Below are positions 53,414 to 63,449 of a stretch of DNA of 64,000 bases, piece by piece (the stretch's first letter is position 1; every line of letters begins with the position of its first letter). The position numbers and the translations under genes were made by a program. Origin of the DNA: Pseudoduganella umbonata (GTDB lineage: Bacteria; Pseudomonadota; Gammaproteobacteria; Burkholderiales; Burkholderiaceae_D); assembly GCF_014192225.1 (NCBI RefSeq), contig NZ_JACHXS010000009.1, positions 1 through 64,000 of the forward strand, written 5' to 3'. The notes under the pieces are model-generated. The model searched no databases, had not been told where the DNA came from, and was given only the letters and a program-made list of their open reading frames with translations.

Positions 53414-54694
53414 CTATTGCCCGCGATGACGGGGAAGCCGCACCGAGAAAGTGCTGCCGGCGTCTTTTCCATCGCTGTGTGCGGACACCGTGCCGGCATG
53501 GGCCTCGACCAGCCGTTTGACGAGTGCCAGTCCGAGGCCCAGGCCACTGTCGCGAGCGGCCACCGTCAGGTCAGCCTGGACATACAGGTCGAACATGGTG
53601 GGAATCAGCTGCGGATCGATGCCAATGCCATCGTCGGCGATTTCAACGACGGCGTGCTCCCCGTCGATCGCCAGGCGGATGCGGATTTCGCTGCCGGAAG
53701 GCGAGTATCGGCTGGCGTTGGACAGCAGGTTGCTCATCACCTGGGTCAATCGGGTACGGTCGCCGAGGACGACCGCGTCAGCGCATGCGACCATCCGGAC
53801 GGCCTGCACCTTCGCGGCGATCAGCGCCCCCACCTGCTCGATGGCGGACTCCGTCACCTGCCCGAGGTCGATGACTTCGCGCCCGAGCGCCATCGTCCCG
53901 CGTTCGAAACGGGACACATCGAGCAGGTCTTCGGCGAGGCGGCTCATGTACCCTACCTGGCGCTTGACCAGTTTGCCGATGCTGGCGACGCGCGCGGCGT
54001 CGAGGTGGCTGGCGTTGATCAGCAGGTCGGCAGCGCCGTTGACCGCGGACAGCGGGCTTCGTAGTTCGTGGGCGAGGACGGCGAGGAACTCGCCCTTCTG
54101 CGCATCGGCCTTCACGGCAGCGGCATAGCGCACCTCATTGCTCAACTGGCGCTCTTCGAACTGGCGGGCCTGCCGTTCGAGCATATCGGCGCGTGCCGCC
54201 AGGACCGAGTTGTCCGCGGTAAGACCAGCGATCTTTTGATGCAATGGGTCCTGGTGAGGGGTGGAGCCCCGGCGCATATCGGCCGCGGATGCATCGACCT
54301 TGGCGAGTCCGGTAGCGAAGGAATCCATGGTCAGCGAACTGCTGGCCGGACACGCCCGCCACATGACGATGGAGCCGCCCGCCTGGTCATAGTCGATCGT
54401 ATCGGCCCAATCGTTGGCGAGGCGCAGCGGCTCGGTCAGGGCGCTGCGGTCGAGAGGGTTCGCGGCCCCGGTCGCGATGGAGATACCCAGGCGCGTCGAT
54501 GGCATCGCACCTCCCAGGCTGAACTGCAGGGTACCAGGGGCGCCGGACGACACCACGCTGCGAACGATATCGGAAACGATGGTACCCAGCCTCACCTGGT
54601 TCAACGAACTGAAGCCGCAGATCGCAGCGACCTGCAAGGCGCGCTGGCGTGCGGAAAAGACATCAAATTCGTTGTGTAGTTCAACGGTTAGCAT
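53414..54694 (-). CDS. histidine kinase with RsbT-like N-terminal domain
   Basis: A 426-residue protein. Residues 1-125 align by eye with RsbT-type GHKL switch kinases: VELHNEFDVFSARQRALQVA, then GFSSLNQVRLGTIVSDIVRS. The N-box Asn of RsbT (SELARN) is replaced by Ser and the glycine-rich lid is poor, so the domain is probably catalytically dead. A coiled coil about 150-200 leads to HisKA (FLAVLAHELRSPLSAVNGAA) and HATPase (NLLSNASRYSPSGS, DDGIGI, SGLGLGLALVKRL). Placed just upstream of rsbR-rsbS, it probably docks on the stressosome through the RsbT-like part and signals through phosphotransfer. No Shine-Dalgarno is visible. The 330 bases upstream (54695-55025) hold no gene. Confidence 0.85.
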   Translation of the reverse strand: MLTVELHNEFDVFSARQRALQVAAICGFSSLNQVRLGTIVSDIVRSVVSSGAPGTLQFSLGGAMPSTRLGISIATGAANPLDRSALTEPLRLANDWADTIDYDQAGGSIVMWRACPASSSLTMDSFATGLAKVDASAADMRRGSTPHQDPLHQKIAGLTADNSVLAARADMLERQARQFEERQLSNEVRYAAAVKADAQKGEFLAVLAHELRSPLSAVNGAADLLINASHLDAARVASIGKLVKRQVGYMSRLAEDLLDVSRFERGTMALGREVIDLGQVTESAIEQVGALIAAKVQAVRMVACADAVVLGDRTRLTQVMSNLLSNASRYSPSGSEIRIRLAIDGEHAVVEIADDGIGIDPQLIPTMFDLYVQADLTVAARDSGLGLGLALVKRLVEAHAGTVSAHSDGKDAGSTFSVRLPRHRGQ

Positions 54695-55025
54695 AGGTGG
54701 GGGGCTGGCATGGCGGCGGCGAGTCGCATAAATGATGTGGATCAATGCATTCTAGCGTGAGGATGCCGCGAGATGTCGACAACTTCGCTGCAATAGTCGA
54801 TGCTGGTGAGCTGGCTACAGTGCTGTTCAAGCCCAGGGTGCGTAGCCAAGAGGCGTTTCCGTGGGGGCGCTGTAGCGCTGTAAAGCGATTAATGAATTGC
54901 TTCAGGGGGGAAATTTACTGTGCGTGAGAAACAGTGCGGTTTCTACGCCGAAATGCACCGGACTTTTGTCCGCCCCCCTGCGCATTTCAGCTTTTTATTC
55001 AACATTCACCGGACGCATTCTCGAT

Positions 55026-55598
55026 TCAGGATGCCGCAGTCTTCCTTCGCCGATGCGCAAGGCCAATAATGGACAGTCCAAGACCGAGCATCAAAACAGT
55101 TGCAGGCTCAGGGACGGAAACTACGCTGATTACTGTTTGATTGGTTGTTTCCCATGTCTTCGAGGCTCCTGGCTCGAACCAATCCCAGTATGCCTTTCCG
55201 TGGCCATCCCGACTGAGCCAGAAGGATCTCTGAAAATCAGTCCAATCTCCAGTTTCGCTATCGTAGGACTGATGCATCGTGGAAAATGCGAAATCTTGCG
55301 TATTTCGGTAGAAGAAATAGTAATCGTCAATCGTATAACGGTCAGTTTGGGTATTCGGGGTTATATAGTTGACTCCATTCACGACTAGAGCCGTGAACTC
55401 ATCTCCCCTGATCTCGTTATCGCCATCCAGGTCTTCGCCAGTGAAACTGGCCTGAAACTTGGCGGACGGGTCCCAGACCAGCGAACCTCCTACGTCATCG
55501 TCATAGTTCGCCCCCTCATAGGAGAAGGATATCGTCACGGGTGCGGCGTGCGCGAAGGTCGCAGCTGTCAATAAGCAAGCAAATAAGGCTTTCTTCAT
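55026..55598 (-). CDS. PEP-CTERM secreted protein
   Basis: A 190-residue exported protein. Signal peptide 1-19 (FACLLTAATFAHAA), a beta-rich acidic mature part with a possible calcium loop GEDLDGDNEIRGDEF, and the C-terminal sorting signal VPEPATVLMLGLGLSIIGLA followed by HRRRK. PEP-CTERM tails are cut by exosortase/archaeosortase-type enzymes and go with exopolysaccharide formation. The body has no known domain. AAGGAGATC lies just upstream of the ATG, a strong Shine-Dalgarno. Confidence 0.88.
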   Translation of the reverse strand: MKKALFACLLTAATFAHAAPVTISFSYEGANYDDDVGGSLVWDPSAKFQASFTGEDLDGDNEIRGDEFTALVVNGVNYITPNTQTDRYTIDDYYFFYRNTQDFAFSTMHQSYDSETGDWTDFQRSFWLSRDGHGKAYWDWFEPGASKTWETTNQTVISVVSVPEPATVLMLGLGLSIIGLAHRRRKTAAS

Positions 55599-55890
55599 TT
55601 TGATCTCCTTGAGTAGGGGATTTCATCTTACCGGACGCAAGGACCCATTTTCTTAACTTGCAATATGCTATCAGCAGATAGTATCCAGGCATTCTCTGTG
55701 ACCAATATCCATTTCTCCCTTAGTACCGCTGAGCAGGTTGGTCGCCTGATTATCGTCGCCGTGCAGAGCGCTTATGTCGAAAATTCTTACATCATTGCAG
55801 CGCCGCTAGCCCAGGCAGTCGATAACCCCTTGTTTAATAAGCTTGGTACGCAATTTGCCTGCACAGTAATTTCACTCTTGGGGAACTCTG

Positions 55891-56448
55891 ATGACTATAA
55901 GAAAGACGATCGTTGCAGCGGCATTCGCCCTGCTTGGCACCTCAGCCCATGCCGATATCACCCTAGACCCCCTGACCGGGGCCAGCAATATCTACGTGAA
56001 CTGGGAAACGGAAGTCGGTACAGGTTTCTTCGTTCCTGTACAAATCTTCGGCGGGTCGTTTGGCAATAATGCATATATCACCGTCGACGCAGATGAAACC
56101 ATCGATTTCTCGATTAGTGACGGAGGAATTCATGGGGACGCTTTTGCTCTGACACTCGACGGTGTGCTGCTCGCGCCCACTTCCGGCAATTTGGGGCCTG
56201 ACACGCGCGGCCCTGGCGCCACTTCGTTCTACTCGGCGTTCTATGACGACATCGCGCTATCCGCCGGCAGCCATACGTTCAGACTTTACGTGACCGATGC
56301 CTGCTGTACGAGTGGTGGCACCTATGCATCCTTCTCGCCAGTCTCATCCGTTCCCGAACCGTCCTCGAACACAATGCTTGCAGCAGGATTGGGAATTACT
56401 GGTCTGGCTGCCCTGCGGCGAAACAGCGGCAGAAGGCGCCGCGCCTGA
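55891..56448 (+). CDS. PEP-CTERM secreted protein
   Basis: A 185-residue exported protein with signal peptide 1-21 (FALLGTSAHA), a beta-sandwich-like body (YITVDADETIDFSISDGG, GSHTFRLYVTDACC) and C-terminal VPEPSSNTMLAAGLGITGLA followed by ALRRNSGRRRR. The Pro-Glu-Pro, hydrophobic helix and basic end define the exosortase signal. GGGGA lies 8 bases before the ATG. It is divergent from the other PEP-CTERM gene, with a 292-base region between them. The two bodies are not clearly related. Confidence 0.87.
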   Translation: MTIRKTIVAAAFALLGTSAHADITLDPLTGASNIYVNWETEVGTGFFVPVQIFGGSFGNNAYITVDADETIDFSISDGGIHGDAFALTLDGVLLAPTSGNLGPDTRGPGATSFYSAFYDDIALSAGSHTFRLYVTDACCTSGGTYASFSPVSSVPEPSSNTMLAAGLGITGLAALRRNSGRRRRA

Positions 56449-56607
56449 GCGGGGAGCGCCGTACCGGCGGGTGGGAATCGATGTGGCGCGGGTTTATTGG
56501 CCGCGTGATGGAAGAAAGTGAAGGAGCGTTCTACCGGACACGAGTACACGGCCGGTGAACAGTACAAATGGAAAGGGCCGCTATCGAAGCGGCCCTTGCA
56601 GTATCTG

Positions 56608-56698
56608 TGGCGGAGAGAGGGGGATTCGAACCCCCGTTAGGCTATGAACCTAAACACGCTTTCCAGGCGTGCGACTTAAACCACTCATCCATCTCTCC
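56608..56698 (-). tRNA. tRNA-Ser (GGA)
   Basis: 91 bases on the minus strand including CCA. Acceptor GGAGAGA/TCTCTCC, D arm with GGATGAGTGG, anticodon arm CACGC-CTGGAAA-GCGTG giving anticodon GGA, a long variable arm TTTAGGTTCATAGCCTAAC typical of class II serine tRNA, and T arm GGGGG-TTCGAAT-CCCCC. All stems pair. It is a functional gene, unlike the tRNA fragments at 37.6-41.4 kb. Confidence 0.95.
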
Positions 56699-56876
56699 TG
56701 CATTCTCCCGCGTTGCGAGAGGCGCAGATTATAGCAGGTGGCCTGTAGAGTGCAAAGTTTTTTCGTGGAAAGGGACGGGGTTGGTCAATCGGTCCGGGGT
56801 TGGCTGCGCTTGGGCTCTGTACGGGAGAGCAAGAACAGGAACTGCCGGGAGCACGACTGCCGCGGGCTGACGAACC

Positions 56877-57024
56877 GGGGACAGGCACCAACCGCGAGAA
56901 CCGGTGCCTTTCCCCTACGCTATGGGTGCGCTGCGAAACCCCTGCTCTGTCCGTGGCTAAAGAACCGGGGACAGACCCCAAGCGAGAAAACCGGGGTCAG
57001 TCCCCTCGCGCTATCGAAGCGCGA
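56877..57024. repeat. GGGGACAG/CTGTCCCC-type palindromic repeats
   Basis: Two imperfect hairpins in a row: GGGGACAGGCACC with GGTGCCTTTCCCC, and GGGGACAGACCCC (56967-56979) with GGGGTCAGTCCCC (56993-57005), each with one mismatch. Then comes a short TCGCGC/GCGCGA stem that lies just past the acs stop and may terminate it. The cores are the same as in the nested palindrome at 30271-30456. The rest of the gap between tRNA-Ser and acs contains no gene. Confidence 0.7.
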
Positions 57025-57036
57025 GGCACAAAGCGA

Positions 57037-59034
<1,998 letters not shown>

Positions 59035-59205
59035 GCTTTGTCTCCATCGTGGTAGTTATTTGCCATGACAGTAAGGCGGGGCGCTTACAACGCCCTTACA
59101 GGACAGCGCGTGTCCGGCAAACCAATACTGCCATTCTAACCACAATAGAAAAAGCGGGAGGGTGGCCGCAGCCGCCCTCCCGCCCGGATACCGCGACGGC
59201 TGCTA

Positions 59206-60774
59206 TCAGCCGCGGTGTGCCAGCAGCACGCGGCCAGGGGTGGCCGCGCTGTCGAGACGGAACACGGAAACCGCCTGCGCCAGTCCGGCAGCCTGTTCCT
59301 GCAGCGATGCGGCGGCGGCGGATGCCTGCTCCACCAGCGCGGCGTTCTGCTGCGTGATGTCGTCCATCTGCACGATCGACACGTTGACCTGCTCGATGCC
59401 GGCGCTCTGCTCCACGGTGGCGCTGGTGATCTCGGCCATGATGTCGGTGACGCGCCTGACGCCTTCCACCACGTCGTTCATCGTGCTGCCGGCCTGCGAC
59501 ACGAGGCGGGTGCCGGCGTCCACTTTGTCGACGGAGTCGCCGATCAGTTCCTTGATTTCGCGGGCGGCGCTGGCCGAACGCTGGGCCAGGTTACGCACTT
59601 CGGAAGCCACCACGGCGAAGCCGCGGCCCTGTTCGCCCGCGCGGGCCGCTTCCACCGCCGCGTTCAGCGCCAGGATGTTGGTCTGGAAGGCGATACCGTC
59701 GATGACGCCGATGATGTCGACGATCTTGCGTGCCGACGCGTTGATCGCATCCATCGTCGAGACGACTTCGCCGATCACGGCGCCGCCCTTGACGGCCACG
59801 TCGGAGGCCGACTGGGCCAGCTGGTTGGCCTGGCGCGCGTTGTCGGCGTTCTGACGGACGGTCGTCGTCAGCTCGCCCATCGAGGCGGCGCTGTGCTGCA
59901 GCGAGCCGGCCTGGTTCTCGGTACGCTGCGACAGGTTCAGGTTGCCGGCGGCGATTTCGCCGGAGGCGGTGGCGATGGTATCGGTACCGCTGCGCACCTC
60001 GGTCACGATGCGCACCAGGCTGTCGTTCATCTCCTGCAGCGCGCGCATCAGCTGGCCGATCTCATCGTTGCTGCGCACCGTCACGCGGCTCGTCAGGTCG
60101 CCCTTGCTGACCGTTTGGGCCAGGTGCAGCGCCTCGCGCAGCGGCAGCGTGACCGAGCGCACCACGCGGTAGCCGGTCACCACGGAGATGGCGATCGCCA
60201 GCAGCACCGCGGCAAACATCACGTTGCGGTTGGTGGCGTTGGCGGCCAGCAGGCGGTCCACTTCCAGGCTGGCGTTCTGTTCCTGCATCTCGATCAGCGC
60301 CTTGAAACCCTTCACGGTGGCGGCACCGAACTTGTTGGTGTTATTGGCGCGCCACTCGGCCGCTTCCTCGGTCTGGCCGGCCGAATACAGCTCGAACCAG
60401 CGCGGGCGCGAGGCGAAGTACTTGGCATACGATTCCCTCAGCTGCGCCAGGCCGGCCTTTTCCTCGTCCGTGTGCGGCAGTGCTTCGTAGAGCTTCAGGT
60501 TGTCCTCGATGATGCCGGCCCATTTCTGCTCGTCGCCCAGGATCTTCGCGCGGCCCTGCTCGTTGGCCGTCATGAAGTTGGCGACACCGAAGCGCAGTTC
60601 CCACATCGCGTTCTGGGCGGCCACCAGGCCGGTGCTGCCGTTTTTCAGGTCGCGGATGCCCTCGTTGTTGCGCGCGACGCCTTGCAGGGAAAGGCCGCTC
60701 ACCACGAGCAGCAGGAAGAACAGCACGCCCAGCATCAGGCTGATGCGGGTGCCGATTTTCAGGTTGTTGAACAT
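59206..60774 (-). CDS. methyl-accepting chemotaxis protein
   Basis: A 522-residue transducer starting MFNNLKIGTRISLMLGVLFF. The first membrane helix (about 11-31) is followed by a periplasmic helical sensor (about 32-185, with NAMWELRFGVANFMTANEQG), a second membrane helix (about 187-207, VMFAAVLLAIAISVVTGYRV), HAMP about 208-262 and the signalling domain with the hairpin tip GVIDGIAFQTNILALNAAVE. It ends with a Ser/Ala-rich tail without a CheR pentapeptide. The ligand is unknown. Upstream in-frame Met codons precede sequence that does not look coded. No chemotaxis genes are adjacent. Confidence 0.93.
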   Translation of the reverse strand: MFNNLKIGTRISLMLGVLFFLLLVVSGLSLQGVARNNEGIRDLKNGSTGLVAAQNAMWELRFGVANFMTANEQGRAKILGDEQKWAGIIEDNLKLYEALPHTDEEKAGLAQLRESYAKYFASRPRWFELYSAGQTEEAAEWRANNTNKFGAATVKGFKALIEMQEQNASLEVDRLLAANATNRNVMFAAVLLAIAISVVTGYRVVRSVTLPLREALHLAQTVSKGDLTSRVTVRSNDEIGQLMRALQEMNDSLVRIVTEVRSGTDTIATASGEIAAGNLNLSQRTENQAGSLQHSAASMGELTTTVRQNADNARQANQLAQSASDVAVKGGAVIGEVVSTMDAINASARKIVDIIGVIDGIAFQTNILALNAAVEAARAGEQGRGFAVVASEVRNLAQRSASAAREIKELIGDSVDKVDAGTRLVSQAGSTMNDVVEGVRRVTDIMAEITSATVEQSAGIEQVNVSIVQMDDITQQNAALVEQASAAAASLQEQAAGLAQAVSVFRLDSAATPGRVLLAHRG

Positions 60775-61051
60775 TGTTGTTTTCAGAATTGGCGCGGGCG
60801 GCGGGGACAAGGCCATGTCGCGAACTGCATGCCGGCCAGAAGCTGCGGGGGGATGGGCAGCGGCCGAAAGGGCAGGATTGTAATGGGAAGATGTTGCCGT
60901 AACCAAACATTACAGTAATTTTTGTTTCGACTCAGCAACAAACGCACAGTTAACAGGCAGCGGGCGACCGGGCCTTGAGCTGCGGCAAGGACCGCTCAGG
61001 TGTAGAATGTCGGGTGTTTTTATCCGCACCACCCACCGGAGCCATTTTTCG

Positions 61052-61660
61052 ATGACCGATCCGAAGTATCCAAACGGACGCCGCCTTAACCCCATCGCCT
61101 CTTTCATCTTCATGTCCCGCTGGCTGCAGCTGCCGCTGTACCTGGGGCTGATCCTGGCGCAATGCGTCTATGTGTTCCACTTCTGGGTCGAACTGAAGGA
61201 CCTGATCGGTGCCGCGCTGGGCAACGAAGCATCGCTGCAGCACATCATCGCCGCCGTCACCGTGCCGGGTGCGCCGCCGCCGACCAAGCTCAATGAAACC
61301 ACCATCATGCTGGTGGTGCTGGGCCTGATCGACGTGGTCATGATCTCGAACCTGCTGATCATGGTGATCGTGGGCGGCTACGAAACCTTCGTCTCGCGGA
61401 TGGGCCTCGAAGGCCATCCGGACCAGCCGGAATGGCTGTCGCACGTTAACGCTTCGGTGCTGAAGACGAAGCTGGCCACGGCGATCATCGGCATTTCGTC
61501 GATCCACCTGCTGAAGACCTTCATCAACGCCCAGGTGTACGACGCCAAGACGCTGATGGCGCAAACCCTTATTCACATTGCATTCCTGCTGTCTGCCATT
61601 GCGATCGCCTATACCGACCGCCTGATGACCGGGACGCAAAACGGTTCCAAGCATCACTAA
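61052..61660 (+). CDS. UPF0114 (YqhA/TIGR00645) membrane protein
   Basis: A 202-residue inner-membrane protein with about four hydrophobic helices: SRWLQLPLYLGLILAQCVYV, IMLVVLGLIDVVMISNLLIM, a third near TAIIGISSIHLLKTFI and a last one LIHIAFLLSAIAIAYTDRLM. The conserved VGGYETFVSR after helix 2 identifies the UPF0114 family, whose function is not established. The chosen ATG has GGAG about 10 bases upstream; an earlier Met adds 15 residues without support. Fumarase follows after 25 bases on the same strand. Confidence 0.9.
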   Translation: MTDPKYPNGRRLNPIASFIFMSRWLQLPLYLGLILAQCVYVFHFWVELKDLIGAALGNEASLQHIIAAVTVPGAPPPTKLNETTIMLVVLGLIDVVMISNLLIMVIVGGYETFVSRMGLEGHPDQPEWLSHVNASVLKTKLATAIIGISSIHLLKTFINAQVYDAKTLMAQTLIHIAFLLSAIAIAYTDRLMTGTQNGSKHH

Positions 61661-61685
61661 TCCAGCCAATCGCAAGAGAACAGTC

Positions 61686-63215
61686 ATGACCATCATCAAG
61701 CAAGAAGACCTGATCGAATCCGTGGCCGCAGCGCTGCAGTACATCAGCTATTACCACCCGGCCGACTACATCCAGCACCTGGGCCGCGCCTACGAGTCGG
61801 AGCAGAGCCCGGCCGCCAAGGATGCGATCGCGCAGATCCTGACCAACTCGCGCATGTGCGCCGAGGGCAAGCGTCCGATCTGCCAGGATACCGGCATGGT
61901 CAACGTGTTCCTGAAGATCGGCATGGGCGTGCGCTTCGAAGGCTTCACCGGCACTGTGACCGACGCGGTCAACGAAGGCGTGCGCCGCGCGTACAACTTC
62001 GCGGACAACAAGCTGCGCGCATCGATCGTGGCGGACCCGCACTTCGAGCGCAAGAACACCAAGGACAACACGCCGGCCGTGGTGCACATGGAACTGGTGG
62101 AAGGCAATACGGTCGACGTGGGCGTGGCTGCGAAAGGCGGCGGCTCCGAGAACAAGACCAAGTTCGTGATGCTCAATCCTTCCGACTCGCTGGTGGACTG
62201 GGTGCTGAAGACGGTGCCGCTGATGGGCGCCGGCTGGTGCCCGCCGGGCATGCTGGGCATCGGCATCGGCGGCAGTGCCGAGAAGGCGATGCTGCTGGCG
62301 AAAGAGTCGCTGATGGAAGACATCGACATGTTCGAGCTGAAGAAGCGCGGCCCACAGAACAAGCTGGAAGAGCTGCGCATCGAACTGTGCGACAAGATCA
62401 ACGCGCTGGGCATCGGCGCGCAGGGCCTGGGCGGCCTGACGACCGTGCTGGACGTGAAGATCAACATGTACCCGACGCACGCGGCTTCCAAGCCGGTCGC
62501 GATGATCCCGAACTGCGCCGCCACGCGCCACGCGCACTTCGTGCTGGATGGTTCCGGCCCGGCCTACATCGAACCGCCGAAGCTTTCCGACTGGCCGAGC
62601 GTGTCGTGGGCGCCGGATACCGAGAAGTCGAAGCGCGTCGACCTGAATACGCTGACCAAGGAAGAAGTGGCTTCGTGGACGCCGGGCCAGACCCTGCTCC
62701 TGAACGGCAAGATGCTGACCGGCCGCGACGCCGCGCACAAGCGCATCCAGGACATGCTGGCCAAGGGCGAGCCGCTGCCGGTGGACTTCACCAACCGCGT
62801 GATCTACTACGTGGGCCCGGTGGATCCGGTGGGCGACGAAGTCGTCGGCCCGGCCGGTCCGACCACGGCGACCCGCATGGACAAGTTCACCGACATGATG
62901 CTGGAGAAGACCGGCCTGATCTCGATGGTGGGCAAGGCCGAGCGCGGCCCTGTCGCGATCGAATCGATCCAGCGTCACAAATCGGCTTACCTGATGGCCG
63001 TGGGCGGCGCCGCTTACCTGGTGTCGAAGGCGATCAAGAACGCCAAGGTGGTCGGCTTCGAAGACCTGGGCATGGAAGCGATCTACGAATTCGACGTGGT
63101 CGACATGCCGGTGACGGTGGCCGTCGATTCCACCGGTACCTCGGTGCACCAGACCGGCCCGAAGGAATGGGCTGTCAAGATCGAAAAGCTGAAGGCTGAA
63201 GGCGCGCTGGCGTAA
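61686..63215 (+). CDS. fumA: class I (4Fe-4S) fumarate hydratase
   Basis: A 509-residue iron-sulfur fumarase of the single-chain class I type, interconverting fumarate and malate in the citric acid cycle. The cluster cysteines are Cys66 (RPICQDTG), Cys185 (GAGWCPPGM) and Cys277 (IPNCAATRH). The alpha part is about residues 1-300 and the beta part about 320-509 (GRDAAHKRIQDMLAKGE, YYVGPVDPVGDEVVGPAGPT, GTSVHQTGPKEW). It is probably cotranscribed with the UPF0114 gene. The enzyme is oxygen-sensitive, unlike class II FumC; no fumC is in the window. Confidence 0.96.
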   Translation: MTIIKQEDLIESVAAALQYISYYHPADYIQHLGRAYESEQSPAAKDAIAQILTNSRMCAEGKRPICQDTGMVNVFLKIGMGVRFEGFTGTVTDAVNEGVRRAYNFADNKLRASIVADPHFERKNTKDNTPAVVHMELVEGNTVDVGVAAKGGGSENKTKFVMLNPSDSLVDWVLKTVPLMGAGWCPPGMLGIGIGGSAEKAMLLAKESLMEDIDMFELKKRGPQNKLEELRIELCDKINALGIGAQGLGGLTTVLDVKINMYPTHAASKPVAMIPNCAATRHAHFVLDGSGPAYIEPPKLSDWPSVSWAPDTEKSKRVDLNTLTKEEVASWTPGQTLLLNGKMLTGRDAAHKRIQDMLAKGEPLPVDFTNRVIYYVGPVDPVGDEVVGPAGPTTATRMDKFTDMMLEKTGLISMVGKAERGPVAIESIQRHKSAYLMAVGGAAYLVSKAIKNAKVVGFEDLGMEAIYEFDVVDMPVTVAVDSTGTSVHQTGPKEWAVKIEKLKAEGALA

Positions 63216-63262
63216 CTGCCGTCTCGCACTCGATGCATCGGCTGCGCCGGCGTACTGGTGTT

Positions 63263-63386
63263 CTGGCGTCGGACACCGGCTTCATGGTGTCGGACACCGG
63301 TGTTCTCATCCGACACCGGTATTCCCGGCATCGCATGCAGGCTCCGGGAAAACCGGTGTCCGACACCTGAAGGTGTCCGACACCAG
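63263..63386. repeat. GGTGTCGGACACC-type inverted repeat
   Basis: A left arm of about 42 bases (63263-63304, containing GTCGGACACCGG twice) is nearly the reverse complement of the right arm 63349-63386 (CCGGTGTCCGACACC then GGTGTCCGACACC). Another CCGACACCGG lies in the loop. The unit GGTGTCGGACACC is itself a perfect palindrome. It fills the gap between fumarase and murI. The sequence differs from the GGGGTCAGTCCCC family elsewhere in the window. Confidence 0.75.
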
Positions 63387-63449
63387 CGCCGCGAACGCCA
63401 GTGCAGCATCATCCTTTCGCAAAGCATTTTCCAGACCCAGGAGCCCGCG

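Noticed and set aside
55665..56069. A plus-strand frame overlapping the start of the second PEP-CTERM gene
   Set aside because: It overlaps the well-supported signal peptide of the 55891 gene in another frame and has no Shine-Dalgarno.
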